37,856 nt of DNA, taken from the NCBI GenBank assembly GCA_011056635.1, contig DSEO01000322.1, forward strand, positions 1-37,856, given 5' to 3'. Each line of letters opens with the position of its first letter. The first letter of the stretch is position 1. The notes beneath the pieces were generated by a model. It was not told the DNA's origin and did not search any database. It was given only the letters and a program-made list of their open reading frames with translations. Both the position numbers and the translations under genes were made by a program. This document shows positions 28,599 through 36,856 of this stretch, piece by piece. The DNA is from Bacteroides sp. Its GTDB lineage: Bacteria > Bacteroidota > Bacteroidia > Bacteroidales > GCA-2748055.

Positions 28599-30071
28599 AT
28601 GATGAAACTGCTCCTGTATCTCATGCCATTGTGGATCTGCGGGGGACTTGCCGCTCAGGATTCCGTTCTGCTTGCACTCAGCCTGAGAAATGTGGTGGAT
28701 CTGGCCATCAGCCAGTCATCCGCCGTGAAGTATGTACAAAACCGGGATGTGAACTATTACTGGCGGTGGAAAAACCACCAGACGCGATTCAGGCCGCAGC
28801 TTACGTTATCGGGTGATCTTCCCGATTTTGAGAACCAGACCAAGCCCATCGTACAACCTGACGGAAGCATCGTTTTCAACCAGGTGACCCAGCTGGAGAC
28901 CAACGCCCAGGTTGCCCTGAGCCAGCCCATTCCCCAGCTGGGTGCCTATGTATATGCGGCTTCGGGGATCGTACGGCTGCAGGATTTCAACAACAATACC
29001 ACGGGATTTTCCGGTGCTCCCGTAAGCGTCGGGATCACCCAGCCGCTTTTCGCTTACAACTGGATGAGATGGGCCAGGATGACCGAACCCCTCGTCTATG
29101 AAGAAGCCCAGAAAAACTTCATCGAAGCCATCGAGGAGATCTCCTATGAAGCCACTTCGCGGTTTTTCAGGTATCTCAGGATCCAGACCAACTATGCCCT
29201 CGCCGAGAGCAATCTCAGGAACAGCAGGGACAATCTGCGGATTGCCAGGGTGAGACAGGAGCTGGGCACGATCTCGGAGAATGACTTTTCCAGGATACAG
29301 CTGTCAGTCTTCAATGCCCAGAAGGCCCTGAATAACGCAAGGATCGATCTGAAAAATGCCGATTACGAACTGAAGCGGTACATCGGACTGGACCAGGATC
29401 AGCAGATCGAACTGATCATCCCGCTGGACATGTTCCTGTTCAAGGTGGATCCCGATAAAGCGCTTGAGGAGGCCCTGGCCAACCGGAAGGAAACCCCTCA
29501 GTTTGAGCGACGGTTGATCCAGGCCGAGAGGGCGCTGACCCAGGCAAAAAGGAACAGCGGTCTGAGCGCCACCCTGAACATGAGTTACGGGCTATCCAAC
29601 AGTTCCGATATGTTCGGAGGCGTTTATGAAAATCCCGAACAGCAGCAGAATGTCAGGCTCTCCCTGAGCATCCCCATCCTGGACTGGGGTAGGAGTGAAT
29701 CGCAGGTAAAGCTTGCGGAATCGGAACGGGAACTGGTCATTTACGATGTGGAACAGGACCGGCAGGATTTTGAGCGGAGGGTGGTGGTGATGGTGGAGCA
29801 GTTCAACCTGATCAAGGACCAGATGGAGACGGCTGAGGCTGCAGACCGGGTGGCGGCGGAAGGATACCAGATCGCCCTGAAAAAATTTCAGAACGGGGAG
29901 ATCAGCATCACGGACCTGAATATTTCCCTGGCCGAGCGGGAAGGGGCCAAGCGGGATTACATCAGCTCCATTGAGAATTACTGGGAATCCTATTTCCTTC
30001 TGAGGGAAGTAACCCTGTATGACTTTGAGCTGAAGCAGAAAATATACTACGACAATCCGATGTTGGAATAA
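28599..30071 (+). CDS. TolC-family outer-membrane efflux protein
   Basis: The start at 28599 or 28602 gives about 490 residues with a signal peptide (LLLYLMPLWICGGLAA, cleavage after AQ); AAGG lies just upstream. A longer frame beginning inside the adaptor gene lacks a signal and is rejected. Two OEP repeats are seen: residues about 20-230 with QVALSQPIPQLG and AITQPLFAYN-like strands, and about 240-480 with VRLSLSIPILDWGRSESQVK and IALKKFQNGEISITDLN. It forms the trimeric outer-membrane duct of tripartite systems. Its stop codon touches a TTAGGG-type array. Confidence 0.88.
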   Translation: MMKLLLYLMPLWICGGLAAQDSVLLALSLRNVVDLAISQSSAVKYVQNRDVNYYWRWKNHQTRFRPQLTLSGDLPDFENQTKPIVQPDGSIVFNQVTQLETNAQVALSQPIPQLGAYVYAASGIVRLQDFNNNTTGFSGAPVSVGITQPLFAYNWMRWARMTEPLVYEEAQKNFIEAIEEISYEATSRFFRYLRIQTNYALAESNLRNSRDNLRIARVRQELGTISENDFSRIQLSVFNAQKALNNARIDLKNADYELKRYIGLDQDQQIELIIPLDMFLFKVDPDKALEEALANRKETPQFERRLIQAERALTQAKRNSGLSATLNMSYGLSNSSDMFGGVYENPEQQQNVRLSLSIPILDWGRSESQVKLAESERELVIYDVEQDRQDFERRVVVMVEQFNLIKDQMETAEAADRVAAEGYQIALKKFQNGEISITDLNISLAEREGAKRDYISSIENYWESYFLLREVTLYDFELKQKIYYDNPMLE

Positions 30072-30129
30072 GGTTAGGGGTTAGGGGTTAGGGGTTAGGT
30101 TGTTAGGGGTTAGGTTGTTAGGGGTTAGG
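30072..30129 (+). repeat. 7-bp tandem array GGTTAGG with TTGTTAGG variants
   Basis: Eight units fill the whole gap between two convergent genes: four GGTTAGG, then TTGTTAGG, GGTTAGG, TTGTTAGG and GGTTAGG. The tolC stop ends at 30071, directly before the array. The stop codon of the opposite acyltransferase gene (TTA at 30125-30127) is part of the last unit. The GTTAGG core links it to GTTAGGGGA in the array at 8754-8870. Confidence 0.92.
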
Positions 30130-31414
30130 GGTATATGCATTTTTGGGTATAGTATTCCAGCAGCAGTGGGTCACGGATATTTCCCTCCCGGGTGACGGCC
30201 CCCTCGCATTGAAAGAATTCCAGGCCGATGGCAAGGATGTCCCTGAGCCCGCCCTCATCGAAGAAAGCCTCATCCATGTGCGCTGCAGGAATCAGGTGCC
30301 GCATTGTTCTGGCGGGTTCCATCAATGTTTCCGTACCATCCGTTGTCCACCTCTTTGCATCTCTCCCGCTGTCGGAAAGGATCAGCCTGGCCACAAAATG
30401 GTGGGGAAGGATCTTCAGGTTCTTCAGGACCGCATCAAAGCATCCTTCGAGGGTGGCATTGCCCGGCAGAAGGGAAATGGGATCACCCACCACGCAGAAA
30501 ATGGGGGTGCCTTTTTCGGCAAAATGGCGGATCATCGGAAAATTCGTGGTGGTTTGATACCGGGGTCGGAAAGCGGCATAACGGTCATCTCCATGCTGCA
30601 TGTCATGAAAGAGGCTTGACGGGGGAAGGAAAGCGCCTTCATGGCAGGACCGGATCAGCCGGGATGCTTCGGGGATCAGGGTGAAGGAAAGCGAGACCGG
30701 CACGATGTATATCTCCCCGCTGCCTTTCATGGAATCCTGGGCCTGCAGGGCGCTCTTGAAAACCCGCCTGATCCTGGGTTCGCCGGTCCTCCCGGAGTAT
30801 GACCGGCCTCCTTCGGGATAGATCAGGGTATCCACCCCGGCGGACAGCATGTACTTCAGGTATTCGTTGAACAGCCTTGTGTAACCCGCACGGTAGTTTC
30901 TCGTGGTCCTGAACGGATCGGACGGCTGGAACCTGGTGTCCATGATCTGCCTGTCCAGCAGGCAACTGTTCACCAGGGGCATCAGGTAGGAAGATCTTCT
31001 TCTGGCCAGGGTATTCCATGCGATGAACATGGGCTGGGGTACGCGGAGCATTTGCGCCACCCGGGAAATTACCATTGAATCGATATGGGCCTGGTGGTTC
31101 GGGAAATAAAAAAGGACCCCGTCCCTGGAGGCCCGCATCACCTCCTTCAGGGTATGATCATGAGCTCCGGTGAGGATCACGGAACGGTAAATGTGTCTGT
31201 GGAACCGGTATCTGCTCCAGAGCGAGTACTGAAAGAAGAAGAGATGGGAAAAATTGGCCGACAGTCTTTTCAGATCCTTCCTGAAATGGCGCACTGCCTC
31301 CCGGTCGCCCGGAAATTGCGCATCCAGGAATTGATCTCTGAACCTGGAAAACACCGCACGGCTGACCTGCCTGCGGCGGTATCTGATTTTCTTGACCCTC
31401 CTTTGCAATCCCAT
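30125..31414 (-). CDS. PlsB-like glycerol-3-phosphate/lysophosphatidate acyltransferase
   Basis: The 429-residue protein has the acyltransferase block I HX4D motif NHQAHID (H107, D112) and the block III YPEGGRSYSGR (199-209). The latter is much like FVEGGRSRTG in PlsB, and the IYIVPVSLSF segment is block IV. It most likely acylates glycerol phosphate or a related alcohol at the membrane. It is shorter than PlsB (about 800 aa) and lacks its flanking domains. No membrane helix is obvious. The stop codon lies within a tandem array, so array changes could alter the C terminus. It is divergent from the sugar kinase genes and unrelated to them as far as seen. Confidence 0.78.
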   Translation of the reverse strand: MGLQRRVKKIRYRRRQVSRAVFSRFRDQFLDAQFPGDREAVRHFRKDLKRLSANFSHLFFFQYSLWSRYRFHRHIYRSVILTGAHDHTLKEVMRASRDGVLFYFPNHQAHIDSMVISRVAQMLRVPQPMFIAWNTLARRRSSYLMPLVNSCLLDRQIMDTRFQPSDPFRTTRNYRAGYTRLFNEYLKYMLSAGVDTLIYPEGGRSYSGRTGEPRIRRVFKSALQAQDSMKGSGEIYIVPVSLSFTLIPEASRLIRSCHEGAFLPPSSLFHDMQHGDDRYAAFRPRYQTTTNFPMIRHFAEKGTPIFCVVGDPISLLPGNATLEGCFDAVLKNLKILPHHFVARLILSDSGRDAKRWTTDGTETLMEPARTMRHLIPAAHMDEAFFDEGGLRDILAIGLEFFQCEGAVTREGNIRDPLLLEYYTQKCIYP

Positions 31415-31436
31415 AAGGACAATCGGAAATATGGGC

Positions 31437-31444
31437 CAAATATA
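31437..31444 (-). promoter_or_regulatory. Candidate -7 promoter box for the PlsB-like gene
   Basis: On the minus strand this reads TATATTTG, an exact TAnnTTTG, 23 bases before the ATG. No well-spaced -33 TTTG is found. Confidence 0.4.
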
Positions 31445-31543
31445 GGCAATTCGTTTTGTTCAGTTCCGAAAACAGGGTGTGAGATTTTCCCGGTTGACGG
31501 CAGGATATCCTTCCTGATCCATGGAACTGTGGGATGGGAATTG

Positions 31544-31551
31544 TAAATTTG
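31544..31551 (+). promoter_or_regulatory. Candidate -7 promoter box for the KdgK-like kinase gene
   Basis: TAAATTTG is an exact TAnnTTTG, 31 bases before the preferred ATG at 31582. A -33 element at the usual spacing is not seen. The box supports the ATG at 31582 over an upstream in-frame ATG at 31534, which lies before it. Confidence 0.4.
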
Positions 31552-31581
31552 GGATTTTGGTGCAATTTAAATTACACGCGT

Positions 31582-32682
31582 ATGGCAAAACTTGAGATAA
31601 AAGCGCTTCATGACTGCAGGTATGCCTGCGTTTCGCTTGGTGAGGTAATGCTGCGCCTCGATCCCGGGGAAGCCCGCATCAATTCTGCCCGTCAGTTCAG
31701 GACCTGGGAAGGAGGAGGAGAATACAACGTTGCCAGGGGGCTCCGGAAGTGTTTCGGCCTGCCCACAGCGGTGGTCACCGCCTTTGCGGATAATGCCGTG
31801 GGAAGACTGGTGGAAGATTTCATCATGCAGGGGGGGGTGGTGGTGGATCACATCAGATGGTTTCCCTACGACGGGATCGGAAGGACAGTCAGGAACGGTC
31901 TGAATTTTACCGAAAGGGGATACGGAATCAGGGGTGCCCTGGGGGTTTCGGACAGGGGAAATACTGCCGCCAGCCAGCTGAAGAGGGGGGATATTGACTG
32001 GGATGCGATCTTCGGCACGCTGGGCTCCCGGTGGTTTCATACGGGTGGGATCTTTGCAGCGCTTTCGGAAAGCACCCCGGGGGTGATCGAGGAAGCCATG
32101 ATCGAGGCCAGAAAATACGGAACGGTCATTTCCTACGACCTGAATTACAGGCCGTCCCTCTGGAAGGCCATCGGGGGCATTGACAGGGCCAGGGAGGTGA
32201 ACAGGAGACTGGCCCCCTATGTGGATGTGATGATCGGCAACGAGGAGGATTTTACGGCGGGATTGGGATTTGAAGTGGAGGGAGCGGATGAGAAACTCTC
32301 GAATCTTCAGACCGACAGCTACAAAAAGATGATCCTCAACGTCGTCAAAACCTTCCCCAATTTCAGGGTGGTTGCCACCACGCTCAGGACGGTGAAAACC
32401 GCGACCATCAACTCGTGGGGAGGCATCTGCTATTATGACGGGAAGTTCTATGAGGCCACCCACCGCCCGGATCTGGAGATCCTGGACAGGGTGGGCGGCG
32501 GCGACAGTTTTGCTTCGGGACTCATCTACGGGTTCATGACTACCGGGGACCCGCAGGAGGCGGTTGAATACGGGGCTGCGCACGGGGCACTGGCCATGAC
32601 CACGCCTGGGGATACCAGCATGGCAACCCTGGCGGAAGTTGAAAAAGTGAAAGGGGGAGGGTCTGCAAGGGTTGACCGGTGA
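31582..32682 (+). CDS. kdgK: PfkB-family sugar kinase, 2-keto-3-deoxygluconate kinase-like
   Basis: The 366-residue protein (start MAKLEIK) has the ribokinase-fold substrate motif WEGGGEYNVARGL near the N terminus. It also has the FDLN-type strand ISYDLNYRPSLW and VGNEED-like IGNEEDF, and the PfkB signature 2 VGGGDSFASG with catalytic base D308. ISYDLNYRPSLW followed by IGNEEDF is the pattern of KdgK enzymes. These phosphorylate 2-keto-3-deoxygluconate from uronate breakdown. A KDPG aldolase is not adjacent. It is followed after 66 bases by a paralogous kinase, and both lead into a transporter gene. Confidence 0.75.
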   Translation: MAKLEIKALHDCRYACVSLGEVMLRLDPGEARINSARQFRTWEGGGEYNVARGLRKCFGLPTAVVTAFADNAVGRLVEDFIMQGGVVVDHIRWFPYDGIGRTVRNGLNFTERGYGIRGALGVSDRGNTAASQLKRGDIDWDAIFGTLGSRWFHTGGIFAALSESTPGVIEEAMIEARKYGTVISYDLNYRPSLWKAIGGIDRAREVNRRLAPYVDVMIGNEEDFTAGLGFEVEGADEKLSNLQTDSYKKMILNVVKTFPNFRVVATTLRTVKTATINSWGGICYYDGKFYEATHRPDLEILDRVGGGDSFASGLIYGFMTTGDPQEAVEYGAAHGALAMTTPGDTSMATLAEVEKVKGGGSARVDR

Positions 32683-32748
32683 CAATTTTGCCTTTGCTTC
32701 GATTTGAAAATCAGGAATTTTGAAAACCAGGAAATACAGGAGATACCA

Positions 32749-33822
32749 ATGGAATTAAAAAAAGATGCAAAATATGCGATGGTGGTCCCCTCCAGTATGG
32801 GGATCCGGATCACACCCGTAAACGGACAACCGGTCCATAACAGTGACCTTTTCAAGATGCAGGTTACCAGTGCCGAATCCAATGTGGGAAGTATTTCCTC
32901 CTATCTGGGATTGCCGGTAAAGGTGCTCACTACCTTTGTCAAGGGGAGTCCCGTTGCCAGAATGATCAGGGACAATCTGGCCGGGAGGCACATGGATTAT
33001 GAAGGACCGGAAGTGGATCAGGGCGGACCCTGGGGATACAGGCACCAGATCAACATCGCCGATCGCGGTTACGGATCGCGCGGTCCCCGGGTGCAGAATG
33101 ACCGTGCCGGCGAAGTGGGACGAACCCTGAACGTGAAAGATTTCAACCTGGACCGGATCTTCGGGGAGGAAGGGGCGCAAATCCTGCACATGTCGGGATT
33201 GATCGCAGCGCTTTCGCCCGATACCGGGCAGTTTTGCCTGGAGGTGGCCAGGGCGGCCAGGAAATACGGGACACGGATCTCGTTTGACCTGAATTACAGG
33301 GCATCCTTCTGGAAAGGACGTGAGAAGGACCTGCACGACATATTTGCCGAGATCGGCTCCGTCTCCGACGTGCTCATCGGAAATGAGGAAGATTTCCAGC
33401 TCTGTCTGGGTATCGAAGGCCCGGACGCGGGAGGAAAAGCGCTTTCTTCGAAAATAGATGGATTCAAGGGGATGATCAACCGGGCAAGGAAGACTTTCCC
33501 GGGAACATCGGTATTTGCCACCACACTGCGGGAGGTTGTCAGTACCAACCATCATCTCTGGGGTGCCATTGTTTCTGAACAGGGGAACTGGCATGTGGTG
33601 GAACCCAGGGATATTTATGTATATGACCGCATCGGGGGCGGGGATGGATTTGTGGCCGGGATGTTGTACGCCATCCTGAAGGGATGGGAACCTGAGAAAT
33701 GGATCCAGTTTGGCTGGGCCAGCGGCGCACTGGTCACCACCCTGGAAACCGACTATGCCCAGCCTGCCGATGAGGAACAGATCTGGAGCATATGGGAGGG
33801 CAATGCCAGGGTCAGGCGTTGA
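32749..33822 (+). CDS. Second PfkB-family sugar kinase, divergent paralogue
   Basis: The ATG at 32749 has GGAG a few bases upstream and gives 357 residues, better than a TTG at 32704. It shares with its neighbour the strand ISFDLNYRASFW, IGNEEDF and the catalytic signature IGGGDGFVAG with D299. The N-terminal sugar site is altered: TSAESNVGSI in place of the usual GGxxxN. Its substrate is therefore probably not plain KDG. Tandem duplication followed by divergence is the simplest origin. The Nramp-like transporter gene starts 38 bases downstream, suggesting a shared substrate. Confidence 0.75.
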   Translation: MELKKDAKYAMVVPSSMGIRITPVNGQPVHNSDLFKMQVTSAESNVGSISSYLGLPVKVLTTFVKGSPVARMIRDNLAGRHMDYEGPEVDQGGPWGYRHQINIADRGYGSRGPRVQNDRAGEVGRTLNVKDFNLDRIFGEEGAQILHMSGLIAALSPDTGQFCLEVARAARKYGTRISFDLNYRASFWKGREKDLHDIFAEIGSVSDVLIGNEEDFQLCLGIEGPDAGGKALSSKIDGFKGMINRARKTFPGTSVFATTLREVVSTNHHLWGAIVSEQGNWHVVEPRDIYVYDRIGGGDGFVAGMLYAILKGWEPEKWIQFGWASGALVTTLETDYAQPADEEQIWSIWEGNARVRR

Positions 33823-33860
33823 TGCTGTAATGGGATCCGGCCAATCAGTTTCCGGTGCAG

Positions 33861-35228
33861 ATGAAAAATGTGACCGCCACTGATCCTTACCTGGTTGATG
33901 AAGCATCAGCCGCAAAGGTCCCGGATGGTTTTTTTCGGAAACTGAAATTCCTGGGACCGGGATTCATTCTCTCCGCATCGGTGGTTGGATCGGGGGAACT
34001 CATTGCCACCACCACACTTGGAGCCAGGGCGGGCTTTGTAACCCTCTGGGTCATACTGGTGAGTTGCCTGGTGAAAGTGGCCCTGCAGCTTGAGTTCGGG
34101 CGGCAGTCTATCATCACGGGAGTATCAGCCATGCAGATGATGAACCGGCTGCCCGGTCCCCGTTTCGGCAAAAGCAGGTCCAGCTGGGGTGTATGGGCCT
34201 GGCTTGTGCTCTGGGTTTTCAAACCATTGCAGCTGGGCGGGATCATCGGCGGGGTGGCCATGATCCTTCACATGGCTGTACCGGCTATTGGCGTGGGCGG
34301 CTGGACCATCATCACCGCCATGGTGGTTATCACCATTATGCTGTTCGGTTATTACGAGCTGGTGGAAAAGATATCCCTCTTTTTTATGGGCATTTTCATT
34401 GTGTTTACCATGCTGGCCCTTTTCATGGTCCAGAAGACCGGTTTTGCGATCACACTGTCCCAACTGGGAGAGGGACTCTCATTCAGGCTTCCGAGGGGGA
34501 CCGTGGGTTTCGCGCTGGCTGCATTCGGCCTCACGGGTGTGGGCGGGGATGAGATCCTTTCCTATAATTACTGGTGCATCGAAAAGGGCTATGCCAGGTT
34601 TTCGGGACCGTGCAGAGATCGGCCTGAATGGAAAAGGAGAGCAACCGGATGGATACGGGTGATGTACCTGGATGCGTTCCTTTCCATGATCGTTTATACC
34701 ATCGTAACGGCAGCCTTCTTTGTCCTGGGTGCGGCCATTCTTCACCAGCGGGGAGAAATTCCAGAGGGATACGCAATGATCGAGACCCTGTCCAGAATCT
34801 ATACCGATTCGGTGGGCCCCGCCGCAAAAAATATTTTCCTGGCCGGATCCTTTGTGGTCCTGTTTTCCACGCTGTTTGCCGCTCTGGCCATCCGCACCAG
34901 GGTCTTCTCCGACCTGTTCGGGGTGGTGCATTGGATCGACTTCAGCAACCTCCGGGTCCGGTTACGGACCATCAGGATCCTGGCCATTGTGTTTCCGGTG
35001 TTATGGACCATCGCCTTCCTGGTGGTCAGGCTCCCCGTGCTGATGGTCACCATCGGAGGGATCGCCACATTCATCATGCTGATGATTGTGGTCATCGCCG
35101 GGATCTATTTCAGGTTCGGGCTAAAAAACCAGATCCTTCAACCGGGAAGGTTCTACAACGTGGCCCTTGTTGTCAGCTGCATCGCCATTATCATGGTGGG
35201 GGTTTACGGGATTATCCGTCTGTTCTGA
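33861..35228 (+). CDS. Divergent Nramp-fold membrane transporter
   Basis: The 455-residue protein (ATG at 33861, after an in-frame GTG) has about eleven hydrophobic helices and the LGPGFILSAS opening of Nramp transporters. Metal-selective Nramps have DPGN in helix 1 and MPH in helix 6. Here the corresponding places read VGSGELIA and TGVGGDEILSY, so the metal-binding Asp, Asn and Met are missing. Automated annotation would probably say divalent metal transporter, but the motif loss and the placement behind two sugar kinases make transport of an organic solute worth considering. It converges on the MFS gene with a 6-base gap. Confidence 0.7.
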   Translation: MKNVTATDPYLVDEASAAKVPDGFFRKLKFLGPGFILSASVVGSGELIATTTLGARAGFVTLWVILVSCLVKVALQLEFGRQSIITGVSAMQMMNRLPGPRFGKSRSSWGVWAWLVLWVFKPLQLGGIIGGVAMILHMAVPAIGVGGWTIITAMVVITIMLFGYYELVEKISLFFMGIFIVFTMLALFMVQKTGFAITLSQLGEGLSFRLPRGTVGFALAAFGLTGVGGDEILSYNYWCIEKGYARFSGPCRDRPEWKRRATGWIRVMYLDAFLSMIVYTIVTAAFFVLGAAILHQRGEIPEGYAMIETLSRIYTDSVGPAAKNIFLAGSFVVLFSTLFAALAIRTRVFSDLFGVVHWIDFSNLRVRLRTIRILAIVFPVLWTIAFLVVRLPVLMVTIGGIATFIMLMIVVIAGIYFRFGLKNQILQPGRFYNVALVVSCIAIIMVGVYGIIRLF

Positions 35229-35234
35229 AGCCCC

Positions 35235-36845
35235 TCACCTGGCTTTCCAGAACTTTTCAATCTCTTCAAGTGTTCTGCCCTTGGTCTCGGGAACAAGTTT
35301 CAGTACGAACCATGCCGCCAGGATCCCCATCAGGCCGTAGATCCAGTAGGAAAAACCATGGTTGAACAGTCTTGTCAATGCAGTGCTTTCATTCAGCATG
35401 GGGAAGGTCCAGGATACCAGCAGGTTTGCCACCCACTGGGATGCCACGGCGATGGACATGACCCCCCTGATGCTGTTTGGAAAGATCTCCGACAGCAGCA
35501 CCCAGGTCACCGGGCCCCAGCTCATGGCGAAGGCGGCGACATATGTAAGCATGAATATGAGCGACAACAATCCCACGCTCTCAAGGTAAAAGGAGAGTCC
35601 CAGTGCAATCATACTGACAGCCATGGTCAGGGCCCCGATCACCATCAGGGGCTTCCGTCCGAACCGGTCCACCGTAAAAATCGCCACCACGGTGAATGAA
35701 AGGTTGACGATTCCAACGATAATGGTCTGCAACAGGGAAGTGTCATTCCCGGCTCCCATGCTTCTGAATATGTCACCCGCATAATACAGCACCACATTGA
35801 TCCCGACGAACTGCTGGAATACCGAAAGCAGTATCCCGATGATGATCACGAGTCCGCCGAAGGACAACCAGGGCGCTTTCTTTTCCCTCAGCGATTCCTT
35901 GATGTCGGCCAGTACCCTGTCCGCCTGCAGTGGACTGATCCGCCTGAGCAACGAGATGGCTTTGTTTTCCTGTTGTTTCAGAACCAGGTAACGCGGAGAT
36001 TCGGGTACGAAAAAGAGCAGAACCAGGAACAGTGTGGCAGGAATGGTTTCAGATCCGAACATCCATCGCCACCCTGTGGTATTGATCCATTCGGCAGCCC
36101 TGCCCCTGGCAATAAAATAATTGACGAAATAGACTACCAGCATACCGAAAATAATGGCAAACTGGTTCCAGGAAACCAGTTTGCCGCGAATTTTGGCAGG
36201 TGCTATTTCGGCGATGTACATGGGGGAGAGCATGGAGGCCAGACCAACTCCGATCCCCCCGAGCACCCTGTAGAAAATGAAGGAGCTTATGGTGGAAAGC
36301 CCCAGGAAATTCAGTTTTTCCGGCATGGCTGATCCGAGCGCCGAAATCAGGAAAAGAATGGCGGCCAGGATCAGTCCGTTTTTCCTTCCCATGCTCTGGC
36401 CCACATACCCCCCCACCGATCCACCGATGATACACCCCACCAGCGCACTGGATATGGTGAAACCTTTGATGGAATTTCCCAGCGATTCGGTAAGGACGTT
36501 CTCACCACGCAGCAGGAAGAGGTAGAGCGCAGTGATCCCCGCGATCCAGAAAATTGTGCTCCAGAGCAATCCCTTGTTTCTTCCGAACAACCTGATCAGG
36601 AAACTTGTGATCAGCGCCCCGATAACGACCAGGCAGAATGATACGAGCCACTTGAACTGGATAATGGTGGCCGATGCAAGCACCGGATCACCCTCCAGGG
36701 GAGTGATGAAGAACTGGCGCAGCGCATTGGTGGCACCGTTGATGACTGCCGTATCGTACCCGAAAAGAAGTCCGCCCAGGGTGGCGACCAGCGTCAGTGC
36801 AATGATTACAAAGGGGAAGGAAGAAGATCTGGTTGGGTCTGTCAT
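35235..36845 (-). CDS. xylE: MFS sugar porter, D-xylose/proton symporter-like
   Basis: The 536-residue, twelve-helix protein has the sugar porter signatures: GGLLFGYDTAVINGA in helix 1, RVLGGIGVGLASMLSP for the middle loop signature, PESPRYLV after helix 6, QQFVGINVVLYY in helix 7 and PETKGRTLEEIE at the C terminus. QQFVGIN and the GYD motif are found in XylE and related hexose/xylose transporters. It sits 11 bases downstream of xylA on the same strand, which makes xylose the likely substrate. An extended loop between helices 1 and 2 is longer than in E. coli XylE. Confidence 0.88.
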   Translation of the reverse strand: MTDPTRSSSFPFVIIALTLVATLGGLLFGYDTAVINGATNALRQFFITPLEGDPVLASATIIQFKWLVSFCLVVIGALITSFLIRLFGRNKGLLWSTIFWIAGITALYLFLLRGENVLTESLGNSIKGFTISSALVGCIIGGSVGGYVGQSMGRKNGLILAAILFLISALGSAMPEKLNFLGLSTISSFIFYRVLGGIGVGLASMLSPMYIAEIAPAKIRGKLVSWNQFAIIFGMLVVYFVNYFIARGRAAEWINTTGWRWMFGSETIPATLFLVLLFFVPESPRYLVLKQQENKAISLLRRISPLQADRVLADIKESLREKKAPWLSFGGLVIIIGILLSVFQQFVGINVVLYYAGDIFRSMGAGNDTSLLQTIIVGIVNLSFTVVAIFTVDRFGRKPLMVIGALTMAVSMIALGLSFYLESVGLLSLIFMLTYVAAFAMSWGPVTWVLLSEIFPNSIRGVMSIAVASQWVANLLVSWTFPMLNESTALTRLFNHGFSYWIYGLMGILAAWFVLKLVPETKGRTLEEIEKFWKAR

Positions 36846-36856
36846 AATTGAGATGG

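Noticed and set aside
30072-30129. Telomere-like TTAGGG repeat marking a contig or replicon end
   Set aside because: The array is internal, lies between two intact convergent genes and has bacterial flanks; the likeness to vertebrate telomere sequence is coincidental.
34193-34662. Additional small genes inside the Nramp-like coding region in other frames
   Set aside because: The main frame has continuous membrane helices and full length; the others are chance open frames in GC-rich DNA.
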